From: Gracilibacillus salitolerans
GTDB lineage: Bacteria; Bacillota; Bacilli; Bacillales; Amphibacillaceae
DNA: 64,000 nucleotides
Direction of reading: 5' to 3'
Assembly: GCF_009650095.1 (NCBI RefSeq)
Contig: NZ_CP045915.1
Span: 3,906,001 to 3,970,000, forward strand
Numbering within the stretch: the stretch's first letter is position 1; each line of letters starts with the position of its first letter. This document shows, in pieces, positions 54,600 to 63,064 of this stretch. The notes beneath the pieces are model-generated. The model searched no databases. It was not told the DNA's origin and worked only from the letters and a program-made list of their open reading frames with translations. Made by a program: the position numbers and the translations under genes.

Positions 54600-55678
54600 T
54601 GATAGATGTGACCGTCCTAGGAGGAGTAAAAGAATATGGTCGAAACTGTTTTATTGTGTCAGACCAAACAACCAACACACGCATTATGCTTGATTGTGGA
54701 GTTCGAAATGGGAGTCCAGAAGTATATCCAGCCATTACGGAAGAAATAGCACAATCGATTCAAGCAGTATTTATCTCACATGTTCATAACGATCACATCG
54801 GAGCACTTCCATTATTAGCAACAAAAGGCTTCAAAGGCGACGTATGGATGAGTGAATCCAGCTTATATCAATTGCCAACGATCATTCCAAAATGGCCGGA
54901 TACAGCTATAGAGGCTATACATTTTAGATCTTTTGCCAAAAATACAAAAGGCAAACAGATCAACATTACAGAAAATCTTTCGATAACTTGGGGCTATAGT
55001 GGACATATGCTTGGAAGTGTATGGTACAGCTTTTATTTGAGAGATCAATCTATCTTTTATTCTGGGGATATAGCACTTGCTTCTCCCCTATTGGTTACAG
55101 ACATACCAAATATACTTGCTTATGATATCGCATTGATTGACAGTGGCCATGCTGCACAAACGATGCCCAACGACAAGAGTATCACTAATATTTTATCAGC
55201 ACTAAAAGAGCCATCTGAAAGTTATCTGCTTCCCATTACGATATCAGGAAAAGCTTGTGATCTCTTATTTTCACTCTATCAAGCACTTCCTGATAGAAAC
55301 TTTCTTATCGATCATGCTTTACAGGAACATTTACAGTGTTATCGAACAAATCCAGATAACATACGCAAAGGAAAAATGGATGAATTAGAAGTTATGTTAG
55401 AAAATGAGCGTTTGAAAATCTATGAGGGAATAAAAGAGCCTGGGATCTATTTATTATTAGATAAAACAGCTGGCTTTCAAGAAATAAAGACCGGTGTATA
55501 TAAGGATGAAAAGTCTCCTTTTTATAAATCACACCCTGATAGTAAAGATTTAAAAGCATTAGTCAGAACAATCGATGCAGAAGAATATATTTTTTTCCAT
55601 AGTGAAGAACGTGATTTAGAAACTATTTTAGATCGGTTATGTTCAGAAAATTATATTACTGGAGGGTTTGTACGATGA
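54599..55678 (+). CDS. Metallo-beta-lactamase-fold hydrolase
   Basis: Cytoplasmic hydrolase of 359 residues with the di-metal motif HVHNDH (H61, H63, D65, H66), a further SGHMLGS histidine (about 141), YSGDIAL aspartate (about 160) and DSGHA histidine. The pattern is that of RNase-J/PhnP-like phosphodiesterases more than of beta-lactamases; it lacks a signal peptide. It is coupled at both ends (TAATG with the permease, ATGA with the next gene), so it belongs functionally to the transporter. A phosphodiester or cyclic phosphate substrate is plausible but not shown. Confidence 0.82.
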   Translation: MIDVTVLGGVKEYGRNCFIVSDQTTNTRIMLDCGVRNGSPEVYPAITEEIAQSIQAVFISHVHNDHIGALPLLATKGFKGDVWMSESSLYQLPTIIPKWPDTAIEAIHFRSFAKNTKGKQINITENLSITWGYSGHMLGSVWYSFYLRDQSIFYSGDIALASPLLVTDIPNILAYDIALIDSGHAAQTMPNDKSITNILSALKEPSESYLLPITISGKACDLLFSLYQALPDRNFLIDHALQEHLQCYRTNPDNIRKGKMDELEVMLENERLKIYEGIKEPGIYLLLDKTAGFQEIKTGVYKDEKSPFYKSHPDSKDLKALVRTIDAEEYIFFHSEERDLETILDRLCSENYITGGFVR

Positions 55679-56469
55679 AAAAAATAATCGTTTTGTTTAC
55701 CTTATTGTTGACTGTCATGGTAAGTGTTGCTGTACCGACTTATGCTGATAGCGAAATTGAACCTGGTTACGAAGTGAAATTCAATCTTGATTTAGACTCT
55801 TTTCCTAGTAGATTGGACATGCTCGATACATTCGATGCAGAACATGACGAAGATTTGATGGTCTATTATTTTGATACACCTGATCAAACATTTCGTGAAC
55901 TAGGATATATCCACCGTCTTCGTGTGTATGCAAGCGATAAGAAAACAAATATCACGTACAAGAAAGTATTCCCAGGAGTAGCTATTCCTGATGCTATCGA
56001 AGAAGCAAGTGCAAAAGGCTTTCACGGTGATATGTCCAATTATAAGTTTGAAAATGATCGAAAAGAGGGAATCGACAGGTTTTCCATCAGTCGTAAGGAA
56101 AAATTCGAGAAAAATGATTCCTTACGCTTTGATCTAATCGATCCAGAAAATGCGATTAACCTTTTCCAAGAAGAAGCGCCTAAAAAATATAGAAATTGGG
56201 ACGATGAAGACTGGTATCAAGAAACATTGGGCAACACTATCCCTTATGGTCCAGCATTAGTGCACACCTATGAGGGTAGTTTTCAGGGTGTTGATGCAGA
56301 TGTAGAGATATGGTCTTTTAAAGGGGAAATAATAGCTGAAATTTCAACTAAGACTCCTGAAAAAGATGAAGCAGATCAAATTGAATCATCATGGTTGAAA
56401 AAGTTAACAGATGCAGGTTGGTTAAGTGATGAGCAAACCTCTAAAACTGGATTTGTAATGGATCGATGA
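55675..56469 (+). CDS. Secreted CYTH-like domain protein
   Basis: Exported protein of 264 residues. A signal peptide (about 1-24, cleavage after TYA) is followed by a region resembling CYTH/triphosphate tunnel enzymes: YEVKFNLDLD as first strand, then VYYFDTPDQTFRELGYIHRLRVY-like pattern at about 60-85 and ITYKK, with alternating charged residues facing a tunnel. The classical ExExK motif is only partly matched. CYTH proteins hydrolyse or bind triphosphates and are normally cytoplasmic, so a secreted one is unusual. ATG at 55675 behind GGAGGGTTTGTACG overlaps the hydrolase stop. Last gene of the importer operon. Confidence 0.6.
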   Translation: MKKIIVLFTLLLTVMVSVAVPTYADSEIEPGYEVKFNLDLDSFPSRLDMLDTFDAEHDEDLMVYYFDTPDQTFRELGYIHRLRVYASDKKTNITYKKVFPGVAIPDAIEEASAKGFHGDMSNYKFENDRKEGIDRFSISRKEKFEKNDSLRFDLIDPENAINLFQEEAPKKYRNWDDEDWYQETLGNTIPYGPALVHTYEGSFQGVDADVEIWSFKGEIIAEISTKTPEKDEADQIESSWLKKLTDAGWLSDEQTSKTGFVMDR

Positions 56470-56510
56470 TAATGTAAAGAGGCTGGGAAAAAAGTAATTT
56501 GATAAAAGTG

Positions 56511-56566
56511 AAATCCGAACGATGTTTCAAATTCTACGAACAGAATTTGTTATCATTCGGATTTTT
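56511..56566 (+). terminator. Terminator of the Fbp-importer operon
   Basis: Outer arms AAATCCGAACGAT/ATCATTCGGATTT and an inner stem CAAATTCT/AGAATTTG form one long imperfect hairpin ending in five T, 40 bp after the CYTH-like gene. Confidence 0.75.
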
Positions 56567-56636
56567 CAATTGCATAAAAGAAGGAAAATGTTCACTAACT
56601 TTTGCGGTTATATTGAAAAGTTGTGATTGCTAAGCA

Positions 56637-56767
56637 ACCGCTCTGGCTGCCCACTTCTCTTTCCGTGGGGTTTTCCCTTCAGCTAACTTTTCCAAGCAAA
56701 GATCGCTCGGAAAAGTGGATCTTCAGAGAAAACAGTCCCACAGGAGTGAAAGTGGGCGGCCTCCGCT
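56637..56767. repeat. Imperfect palindromic repeat of Bacillaceae type
   Basis: Left arm (56638-56671, contains GGCTGCCCACTTCTCTTTCC) and right arm (56734-56767, contains GGAGTGAAAGTGGGCGGCC) are near-complements; an inner hairpin CTTTTCC/GGAAAAG lies between. It is GC-richer than the flanks. Similar scattered palindromes are common between genes in Bacillaceae. Function unknown; it may be expressed as a structured RNA. Confidence 0.65.
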
Positions 56768-56847
56768 ATAAAATTGCTCTACAACGGTTATGACCGTTAG
56801 CTGTTTGCACTTTCTAAAAGAATGGCATATATAAACCAAGAAATGAG

Positions 56848-56883
56848 AGTCGAAATTCATTCAAAGCGAATTTCTCGTTTTTT
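56848..56883 (+). terminator. Second rightward terminator-like hairpin
   Basis: GAAATTC/GAATTTC arms around nine bases followed by CTCG and six T. It stops rightward reading before the convergent PL11 gene. Confidence 0.55.
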
Positions 56884-56907
56884 CACTCGTATCATACCTT
56901 TGATTTC

Positions 56908-56973
56908 CAGAAAGACATTTTAGCATAGCGAATGCTTCATCATATGGAAAGTGTAGGCATACCAATCTCTATG
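56908..56973 (-). pseudogene. Remnant similar to the AraC-gene 5-prime region at 34880-34960
   Basis: TTCCAGAAAG, ATTTTAGCATA-CGAAT, CATAT-GAAAGTG and CATACC/ATACC blocks occur in the same order as upstream of the AraC regulator at 34005-34871. No open frame survives. It lies just past the PL11 lyase end, as the AraC gene lies just past the orphan lipoprotein gene, so an AraC-type regulator may have been lost here. Confidence 0.6.
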
Positions 56974-56982
56974 GTAATAAAA

Positions 56983-57018
56983 AAGAAGGGAGAAAAGCAA
57001 TCGCTCTCTCCCCTTCTT
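56983..57018 (-). terminator. Terminator of the PL11 lyase gene
   Basis: On the minus strand AAGAAGGGGAGAG pairs with CTCCCTTCTT and is followed by a T-rich tract. Confidence 0.8.
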
Positions 57019-57023
57019 GTCTA

Positions 57024-59582
57024 TTAATTCAACCGCTCACCCAAAGCTTCAATCGCTTCCACTAGTGTTTCTTTCGCATCTTCCGATATATGTTGCTGCA
57101 TCGATGGTTTCTCAATCTGATTCAAATACTTTTCAATAAACTTAAGCGCTTGCTCCTCTGATCTTTTCTCATAATGATGAACCACTTGTTTATACGTATT
57201 TGTCAATTGATCCGCTAATGGACCGTTTAAATCACCAGATTCGATATAGCTATCCATTTGTTCTTGGAGAGCTGATGTATTGATCGGCAACCAAACATCC
57301 TGAATTGGCACTTGAGACCAATCGATGTCAGAAGCAAGGTAAAAGCTCGTGTACGCCGGCTGATTGTAACTTGTATTTTGTCTAGCTATTTCTGCCCGAT
57401 ATTGCGGGTCATGCATTAATGTATAAAGCTTACGATCCGTTACTTCTGTACTTAAGTAGATTCGAATGGCGGAACTATCTTCCGTTCTTACAAGTAGCTC
57501 TTCTCGCCAGTCACCAAATATATCAGCTACCAAGCCCGGATTCCCTTTTGTCCAGTTATTTGTTCTCGTTCCTTCGGCAGTTAGAACCGTTCCCTTCTGC
57601 CAGTGGTCGATTGTTGGTGTTTGATCTCTAGAACCATTAATGATTTGGGTTGTCATATCTGCAGACCATTTAATATTCATGTTTGTTCCTGGAGCTCCTT
57701 GCCAGCTATCTGCTATTTCTCTTCCGTCTGCTGTATGCAAGCCAACTGCCCACGTCTCTAATCCAGGCTCATCAGGTAGGACGTCACCAATCATGCCACG
57801 GCCGGTATCGCGACCAGTGTAATCACCATAAATAACTTCACCGGTTGCTGCATCACGTAATGCATAACCGTACGGCGCCCAGGCTCCACCTTCAAATACC
57901 ATGAACATTTCCAATCCAGGGCGATTTGGATCAATGTTAGCTACATGCATCGCATCACCATGACCTAATCGTGCCATGCCTTCTGCTGCACCTTCTTCAG
58001 GCATTTCATCAAATGAACTATATAGTAAAGAACCATCATGATCGATTGTTGCACCACCATAGACAATTTCATGCTTACCATCTCCATCGACATCCGCAGC
58101 ACTTAATGAGTGGAACCCTTGTGTCGTAATGGTGCCAAACTCTTCATCCGTTCCATCAACGCCATGCGGTCCATCATTAAATGGATTGCTCATAGGCGTC
58201 CAGCCACTATCCACATACCAATTTTCACTTAGACTTTCTCCGTCCCAGTCATAAGTAACAATTGTTGATCTCGTATAGTACCCTCTCGCAAATACAGCAG
58301 AAGGATTCTCTCCATCTAAGTATGCAACACCAGCTAAAAAGCGATCAACGCGATTCCCAGGTTCGATACGAGACATCGCATAGTCTCCCCATCTCAAACC
58401 ATCGTCCTCACGTGCTGGTTTATACTGAATGGTTTCTAATTCTTCACCTGACTCACCATTAAACACGGATAAATACTCTGGTCCTTCTAAAATAAAACCT
58501 TCGAAGTTTCTAAGATCATTGTTGCCACTTCTTGATGGGGCATACTCGTCCATAAAATAATCAGCTAAGCTTTCTGCATCCTCTCTAGATAACGGGTAAT
58601 CATATTGAGGTTCGATGTCAAAAGCTTCTTCCAAGGTTTCCGGCCAGTCACCGTTTACGACTTCTTCCTGTTCATGCCAATTCACAAATAAATCGACGAT
58701 ATGCTCATAATAGTCACCACTACTCATTCGATAATCATCATCGTGACTAAACCCTGCTTCGATATCTTCTTCTAGCATGGTAATATATTCTTCTGAAGAA
58801 ACCTCACCGTCTTCATCGTACTTAATAACCTTTGTTCCAGGAGCTGTTTTAAACATGATTTCCGACTTGCCATTTCCATCAAAATCATAAACTAAAAATT
58901 GCGTATAGTGTGCCCCTGATCGAATGTTTACACCTAAGTCAATTCGATAAAGAAGCTCTCCGTCAAAGGTATACGTATCTAAGTAAGTATTGCCTGTGTA
59001 ACCAACCTGTGATACATCCTTAGAATTGCTCGGCTCCCATTTTACAACATATTCATATTGGCCATCACCATTCACATCGCCAACACTCATATCATTTGCA
59101 TGGTACGTATAGGATTCTCCAGCTGGAGTTTCACCATCTGCTGGTTTTTGTAAAGGTAAATCGTAATACCCTTCATCCCAAGGTATAGTTGTATCACTCT
59201 CCTGAATTTCCTCTCCATCTACTACCGCTCGTACGGTATATTCATCATCAGAGGAACCTTCCACATCTAAATAATTCGTGCTATCCACAACTGTTGCCAC
59301 TTTTTCACCGTTACGATATACGTGGAAGTCCACACCTGTTAGACCACTATCTGAATAACCGGATACTTCATTTACGAGAAGCCGCCAACTTAAAAACACA
59401 CCTTCAGAGGTGGAAGCAGCTATTAATCCTCTGTCTAAATTCTCTAGCTGAATCCCTTCTGTTACATCTGGTTGTTGTTTTGTGTGATGATCATTTGCTG
59501 ATACACTTGCTGCACCTGAAAGAAGTAAAGTCATAGCTGTAATGGAACAAAATACTTTTTTCGTGAACGATCGATTTCTCAC
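57024..59582 (-). CDS. Secreted PL11 rhamnogalacturonan lyase
   Basis: Extracellular lyase of 852 residues cutting the rhamnogalacturonan I backbone. A signal peptide (about 1-29, ending VSA) precedes a fibronectin-like domain (about 40-150) and an eight-bladed propeller (about 150-740) with calcium loops DVNGDGQYEYV, DFDGNGKSEI and DVDGDGKHEIVYGG. This is the plan of Bacillus YesW/YesX. A helical C-terminal tail of about 100 residues is extra. The start is GTG 59582 behind AGGGAGTGATTAT; the longer frame to 59618 has no ribosome site. A cre-like site is 48 bp upstream. Monocistronic. The insert of about 100 residues around positions 270-370 (SHDDDYRMSSGDY) is also found in this family. Confidence 0.9.
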   Translation of the reverse strand: MRNRSFTKKVFCSITAMTLLLSGAASVSANDHHTKQQPDVTEGIQLENLDRGLIAASTSEGVFLSWRLLVNEVSGYSDSGLTGVDFHVYRNGEKVATVVDSTNYLDVEGSSDDEYTVRAVVDGEEIQESDTTIPWDEGYYDLPLQKPADGETPAGESYTYHANDMSVGDVNGDGQYEYVVKWEPSNSKDVSQVGYTGNTYLDTYTFDGELLYRIDLGVNIRSGAHYTQFLVYDFDGNGKSEIMFKTAPGTKVIKYDEDGEVSSEEYITMLEEDIEAGFSHDDDYRMSSGDYYEHIVDLFVNWHEQEEVVNGDWPETLEEAFDIEPQYDYPLSREDAESLADYFMDEYAPSRSGNNDLRNFEGFILEGPEYLSVFNGESGEELETIQYKPAREDDGLRWGDYAMSRIEPGNRVDRFLAGVAYLDGENPSAVFARGYYTRSTIVTYDWDGESLSENWYVDSGWTPMSNPFNDGPHGVDGTDEEFGTITTQGFHSLSAADVDGDGKHEIVYGGATIDHDGSLLYSSFDEMPEEGAAEGMARLGHGDAMHVANIDPNRPGLEMFMVFEGGAWAPYGYALRDAATGEVIYGDYTGRDTGRGMIGDVLPDEPGLETWAVGLHTADGREIADSWQGAPGTNMNIKWSADMTTQIINGSRDQTPTIDHWQKGTVLTAEGTRTNNWTKGNPGLVADIFGDWREELLVRTEDSSAIRIYLSTEVTDRKLYTLMHDPQYRAEIARQNTSYNQPAYTSFYLASDIDWSQVPIQDVWLPINTSALQEQMDSYIESGDLNGPLADQLTNTYKQVVHHYEKRSEEQALKFIEKYLNQIEKPSMQQHISEDAKETLVEAIEALGERLN

Positions 59583-59875
59583 ATAATCACTCCCTAATTT
59601 TTTTTGGAATCTTCGCATCAGACATAATTAGCAAACGCTTTCATTTTAGCGAAATGGAACTTCTCATCCTCCCTTCGTGAACATGATTATAACAGAGAAA
59701 GCGAATTTCAAAATACCAAATATCAGAGGAAAACCTTTAAAAATCAGAGGTTGAAACCCTTTTGCAACGATAGTATTAGACCTATATTCACAGGAATATC
59801 TTTTATATAGATCGAAACATAATATATGTTATAAATCCCACTTCATCGTATCTAATTAGAAAATCACACAAAAAT
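59583..59875. promoter_or_regulatory. Promoter region of the PL11 lyase gene
   Basis: Contains the lyase ribosome site and the cre-like site at 59630-59643. The remaining AT-rich sequence up to the terminator at 59876 shows nothing recognisable. Confidence 0.4.
59630..59643. promoter_or_regulatory. cre-like site upstream of the PL11 lyase gene
   Basis: Identical 14-mer to the one at 3428-3441 (TGAAAGCGTTTGCT on the minus strand), 12 of 14 matches to the cre consensus. Confidence 0.55.
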
Positions 59876-59947
59876 AAATCCCCTCCTAATTGGCTCGATT
59901 TTCATGAATTCCAATAAGCCAAAAGGATGGGGATTTTTTATTTCTTA
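59876..59947 (-). terminator. Terminator of the 1029-residue glycosidase gene
   Basis: Long imperfect hairpin with outer arms AAATCCCC/GGGGATTT and inner AGCCAAT/ATTGGCT-like pairing, flanked by A and T runs on both sides; it lies beyond the glycosidase stop. Confidence 0.75.
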
Positions 59948-59960
59948 CTTTTGTTTACTT

Positions 59961-62900
59961 CTATACCTGCTTCTTAATTTCCTGATCACGATAGGATGCT
60001 GTGATGTTACCTTGTTTATCTGTTGCAAATAAAACAGATCGTTCTTTCTCTAGATTGAACTGAAATACCTGATTGGTTGCAGTGTCTTTTATTTTTATAT
60101 TTGTATTAACTGCATATTCAGATACAAATGTATACAGGGATCCATCTTGGAAAATCAGTTTTCTTCCATAAATCCCCGGAAGTTCCCCACCTTCGATCCA
60201 CTCCAATTCTTCTTCTACTCCGGCATGGGATAGCGCCTTTCGATATAATGCCGTTAATACATCGGTACGTTCGTTCAATTCAACAGGCAACGGGCACCAT
60301 AGTAATCTTCCTTTGCCAATCTCTACTTCTATTAAACTTGCATCATCCTGGTCAACCACAATCTCCTTATTTACTTCACCAATACGGCGATTGCCAAAAG
60401 AAACGGGATAATTTACACCATCAATTGTGACTACCTCTTCACGTACAACATTGGATAATTGATATTCTCCTAATTGGTCTGTTCGTTTCCCTGAATGCTC
60501 CCAGTACTCATCGAGTCCAATTGGACCTGTCCATAATAGAGTTGCCCCCGTCTTTTCAACATATTGGAATACTTTCTTCAGCGCTTCCTGGCTAAAGTTA
60601 TGGGCACTAGGTACCATCAACAATTTCGGTGGCTGTTCCTCCAATGCCTCTAGATGATACTCTCCCATTGCTCTAAATGGGACATTCATTTGATATGCGA
60701 GAACTCTTGTTAATTTAGTAGTAGCATCAAAAGCAAATTTACGATTCGAAAAATCATTAGAATATGGGAACACAACAGCAACCTCTTCTAATTGACGATC
60801 AACAAAGAGATCACGTATTTCACCGATGAATTTTCCAAAATCATAGGAAACATCTGCTTCTGGTTTTTGCGTACCATCTGCTCGTAATGCACCAATATTC
60901 GATTCATTTGTATTATTCATGTAAAAGTTAGTATTCCACAACCATTGGACTGCACCAGCTCCACCAGTCGAGAAGGCATACGCATATTTTCGTTCGAGTA
61001 TATTACGCAATTCTTCTTCCGATCGTTTGGCTTTGCTGTCTGCTGTTTCGACATACATAATACCAGTTTCCTGAATCAAATTCGGCTTATATGGTCCTTT
61101 GGTAAAGATGCCATCCCATACAAGCTGATCCATCAGCCACCAGGAGTGAACAGTAGTGTAATCAACTGCTTCTTCATAGAAAAACGGTGTAGGACGCTGA
61201 CTACTTAACGCCTCGTCTTGACCGACTGTCACTAACTGTTTTGTATTTATTGACTTAATCGTAGCTGTTAATTCTTTTGCCCACTGATTATGCATTTCCA
61301 TCGTAAATAATGTATAATCCAACCAACGAAGTCCTTGCTTAGGCTGCTTCATATCCTGAATATCAAAATTAATCTCTTCTTGCTCAGGTAATGCAACTGA
61401 CTCAAAGTCTGGTAATTCTTCAGGAGTCATATCCCAACGCTCTTGAAGTATGGTAATCGACTCATGCCTCTCTTTCAGCCATTGCACAAATGCAGTATGT
61501 TCAAAGCGATCTTGTGCAGAACGAGGTCCTTGGAAATAACGCTTCGGATCAAACATAGATGGTTCATTAATTAAATCCCATTGCACATTGGTCGTTGTAG
61601 CATGTCTTGATACCAAAGCGCTAATAAAACGTTTTTGTGCTTTTACACTTCGCGGATCAAGGTAAGGATTGTCCCCCTCAAAAGCAATTGGCGTAAAAGC
61701 GAAAAAGTTAAAGGTTACTTCGATATCATACTTCTTGGCAGTAAGTAGAAAGGCATCAATCGCACGCAATACCTCTTCAGAAGCATGTCCATCGATAAAC
61801 ATCATGTGGCGCCATGCTGTCCAAAGTCCAGTCCGAATTAAATTAATCCCTGCCTCTTTCATCGTTGCCATATCCTGATCCCAAGCCGCTACGTTCGGCA
61901 TAAAGATAAACTTACGCGCAACATCCGAAGTCATATAGGTTTGCCCTACAATTGGGAAAGGCCGGCCATCTTTCCAGAAGTAATCTCTTCCCGCTTTCAT
62001 GACACTTCCTTCCTGTAATAATTCAGGATCATTTCCCCAGAATCCTTGTGTATAAATGCGCATTTCTCCTGACTCAGAAGTGGCACGACATTCGATTAGA
62101 TACTGCCCTTTTCGAATAGCCATATTTACCGGTATCCTTGAAAATTGCAGCTCTTCTGTTACGGTTAATTTTTCACTCGCTGTCCAGACTAACTCCGATT
62201 CGTGCGTGAGTGTCATATCAAATTGCCACACTTCCGGCTTTTCTTCATTCCTAACGATTTTTTCCGTCTGGATAGTAAGGCTTGCCCGGTCACCTGGCTC
62301 ATATGTTGCGTAATTTGGCTTCACCCAGATTTCTGTCACACCTTTTCCAGTAAAAGTATTCCACTCCAAAATCGCATCTAATCCACCATTTTGCCAGAAA
62401 TGATCGTTAACCGTTTGATTGATAAATAACCACCGGCCACCAGCAAATCTGCCCTTTGTGTTTTCCAATAACACTGCTGGAGCAGCTACTTCCCGGTCAT
62501 CTTTTGATATTCCTTTTAGCAACGGATAAATATGTGCATCCATGGGACCGCTGGAACCATTTTCTTCTGGACGATCCCGATAACGTGTGACGTGTAAAAT
62601 CAAGTTATGTGTCGGTTCGATCGAAAACAGCGACTCTTTCCCTTCAAAAACCGGGATCTTCCTATCCGTCACCAGTTTCTCTATTGGTTCGGGATCAACC
62701 GGTAATACTTCATGTATCTGTAATTGACGGTGATATGCTGTTTGTGTCCTTTCTATTTGCCATTCTCCTTCTTCCGATTGATGGACCGGGTTACGAAAAG
62801 GAGCGCCACCTATATGTAGTAATCCATGCCCTTTTTCAAAAAAGGCTAACAGATTCGACCATGCTTCTTTAGGAAAATAAGGACCATGTAAATGCACATA

Positions 62901-63050
62901 GCTGTTAAAATCATACTTGGCTAAGGCTGGAGATAAGTGATTCGCATCTACAACCTCAAACTGATCCCCTAATTGTTCTAGCCATTCTTGTGAAGGTCTA
63001 GTGCCGGCATACGGAAATCGCTCATCATAAAAAATCAATGTTTTTGTCAC
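59961..63050 (-). CDS. Large cytoplasmic clan GH-A glycosidase (GH42-like plan)
   Basis: Glycosidase of 1029 residues without signal peptide. The N-terminal 1-100 resembles a ThuA/class I amidotransferase-like fold (YVHLHGPYFPKEAW, HGLLHIGGAPF). A beta domain (about 240-345) precedes a TIM barrel (about 355-700) with likely acid/base E496 in WDLINEPS and nucleophile E661 in NLIQETG, spacing proper for a retaining GH-A enzyme. A trimerisation-like domain (about 760-900) and a small C-terminal beta domain follow, as in GH42. GTG start behind GGAGGATTATCT. It shares an operon with the permeases upstream. Specificity is probably beta-galactoside-like but unproven; it might represent a less-studied GH family. 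Confidence 0.75.
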   Translation of the reverse strand: MTKTLIFYDERFPYAGTRPSQEWLEQLGDQFEVVDANHLSPALAKYDFNSYVHLHGPYFPKEAWSNLLAFFEKGHGLLHIGGAPFRNPVHQSEEGEWQIERTQTAYHRQLQIHEVLPVDPEPIEKLVTDRKIPVFEGKESLFSIEPTHNLILHVTRYRDRPEENGSSGPMDAHIYPLLKGISKDDREVAAPAVLLENTKGRFAGGRWLFINQTVNDHFWQNGGLDAILEWNTFTGKGVTEIWVKPNYATYEPGDRASLTIQTEKIVRNEEKPEVWQFDMTLTHESELVWTASEKLTVTEELQFSRIPVNMAIRKGQYLIECRATSESGEMRIYTQGFWGNDPELLQEGSVMKAGRDYFWKDGRPFPIVGQTYMTSDVARKFIFMPNVAAWDQDMATMKEAGINLIRTGLWTAWRHMMFIDGHASEEVLRAIDAFLLTAKKYDIEVTFNFFAFTPIAFEGDNPYLDPRSVKAQKRFISALVSRHATTTNVQWDLINEPSMFDPKRYFQGPRSAQDRFEHTAFVQWLKERHESITILQERWDMTPEELPDFESVALPEQEEINFDIQDMKQPKQGLRWLDYTLFTMEMHNQWAKELTATIKSINTKQLVTVGQDEALSSQRPTPFFYEEAVDYTTVHSWWLMDQLVWDGIFTKGPYKPNLIQETGIMYVETADSKAKRSEEELRNILERKYAYAFSTGGAGAVQWLWNTNFYMNNTNESNIGALRADGTQKPEADVSYDFGKFIGEIRDLFVDRQLEEVAVVFPYSNDFSNRKFAFDATTKLTRVLAYQMNVPFRAMGEYHLEALEEQPPKLLMVPSAHNFSQEALKKVFQYVEKTGATLLWTGPIGLDEYWEHSGKRTDQLGEYQLSNVVREEVVTIDGVNYPVSFGNRRIGEVNKEIVVDQDDASLIEVEIGKGRLLWCPLPVELNERTDVLTALYRKALSHAGVEEELEWIEGGELPGIYGRKLIFQDGSLYTFVSEYAVNTNIKIKDTATNQVFQFNLEKERSVLFATDKQGNITASYRDQEIKKQV

Positions 63051-63064
63051 AGATAATCCTCCTC

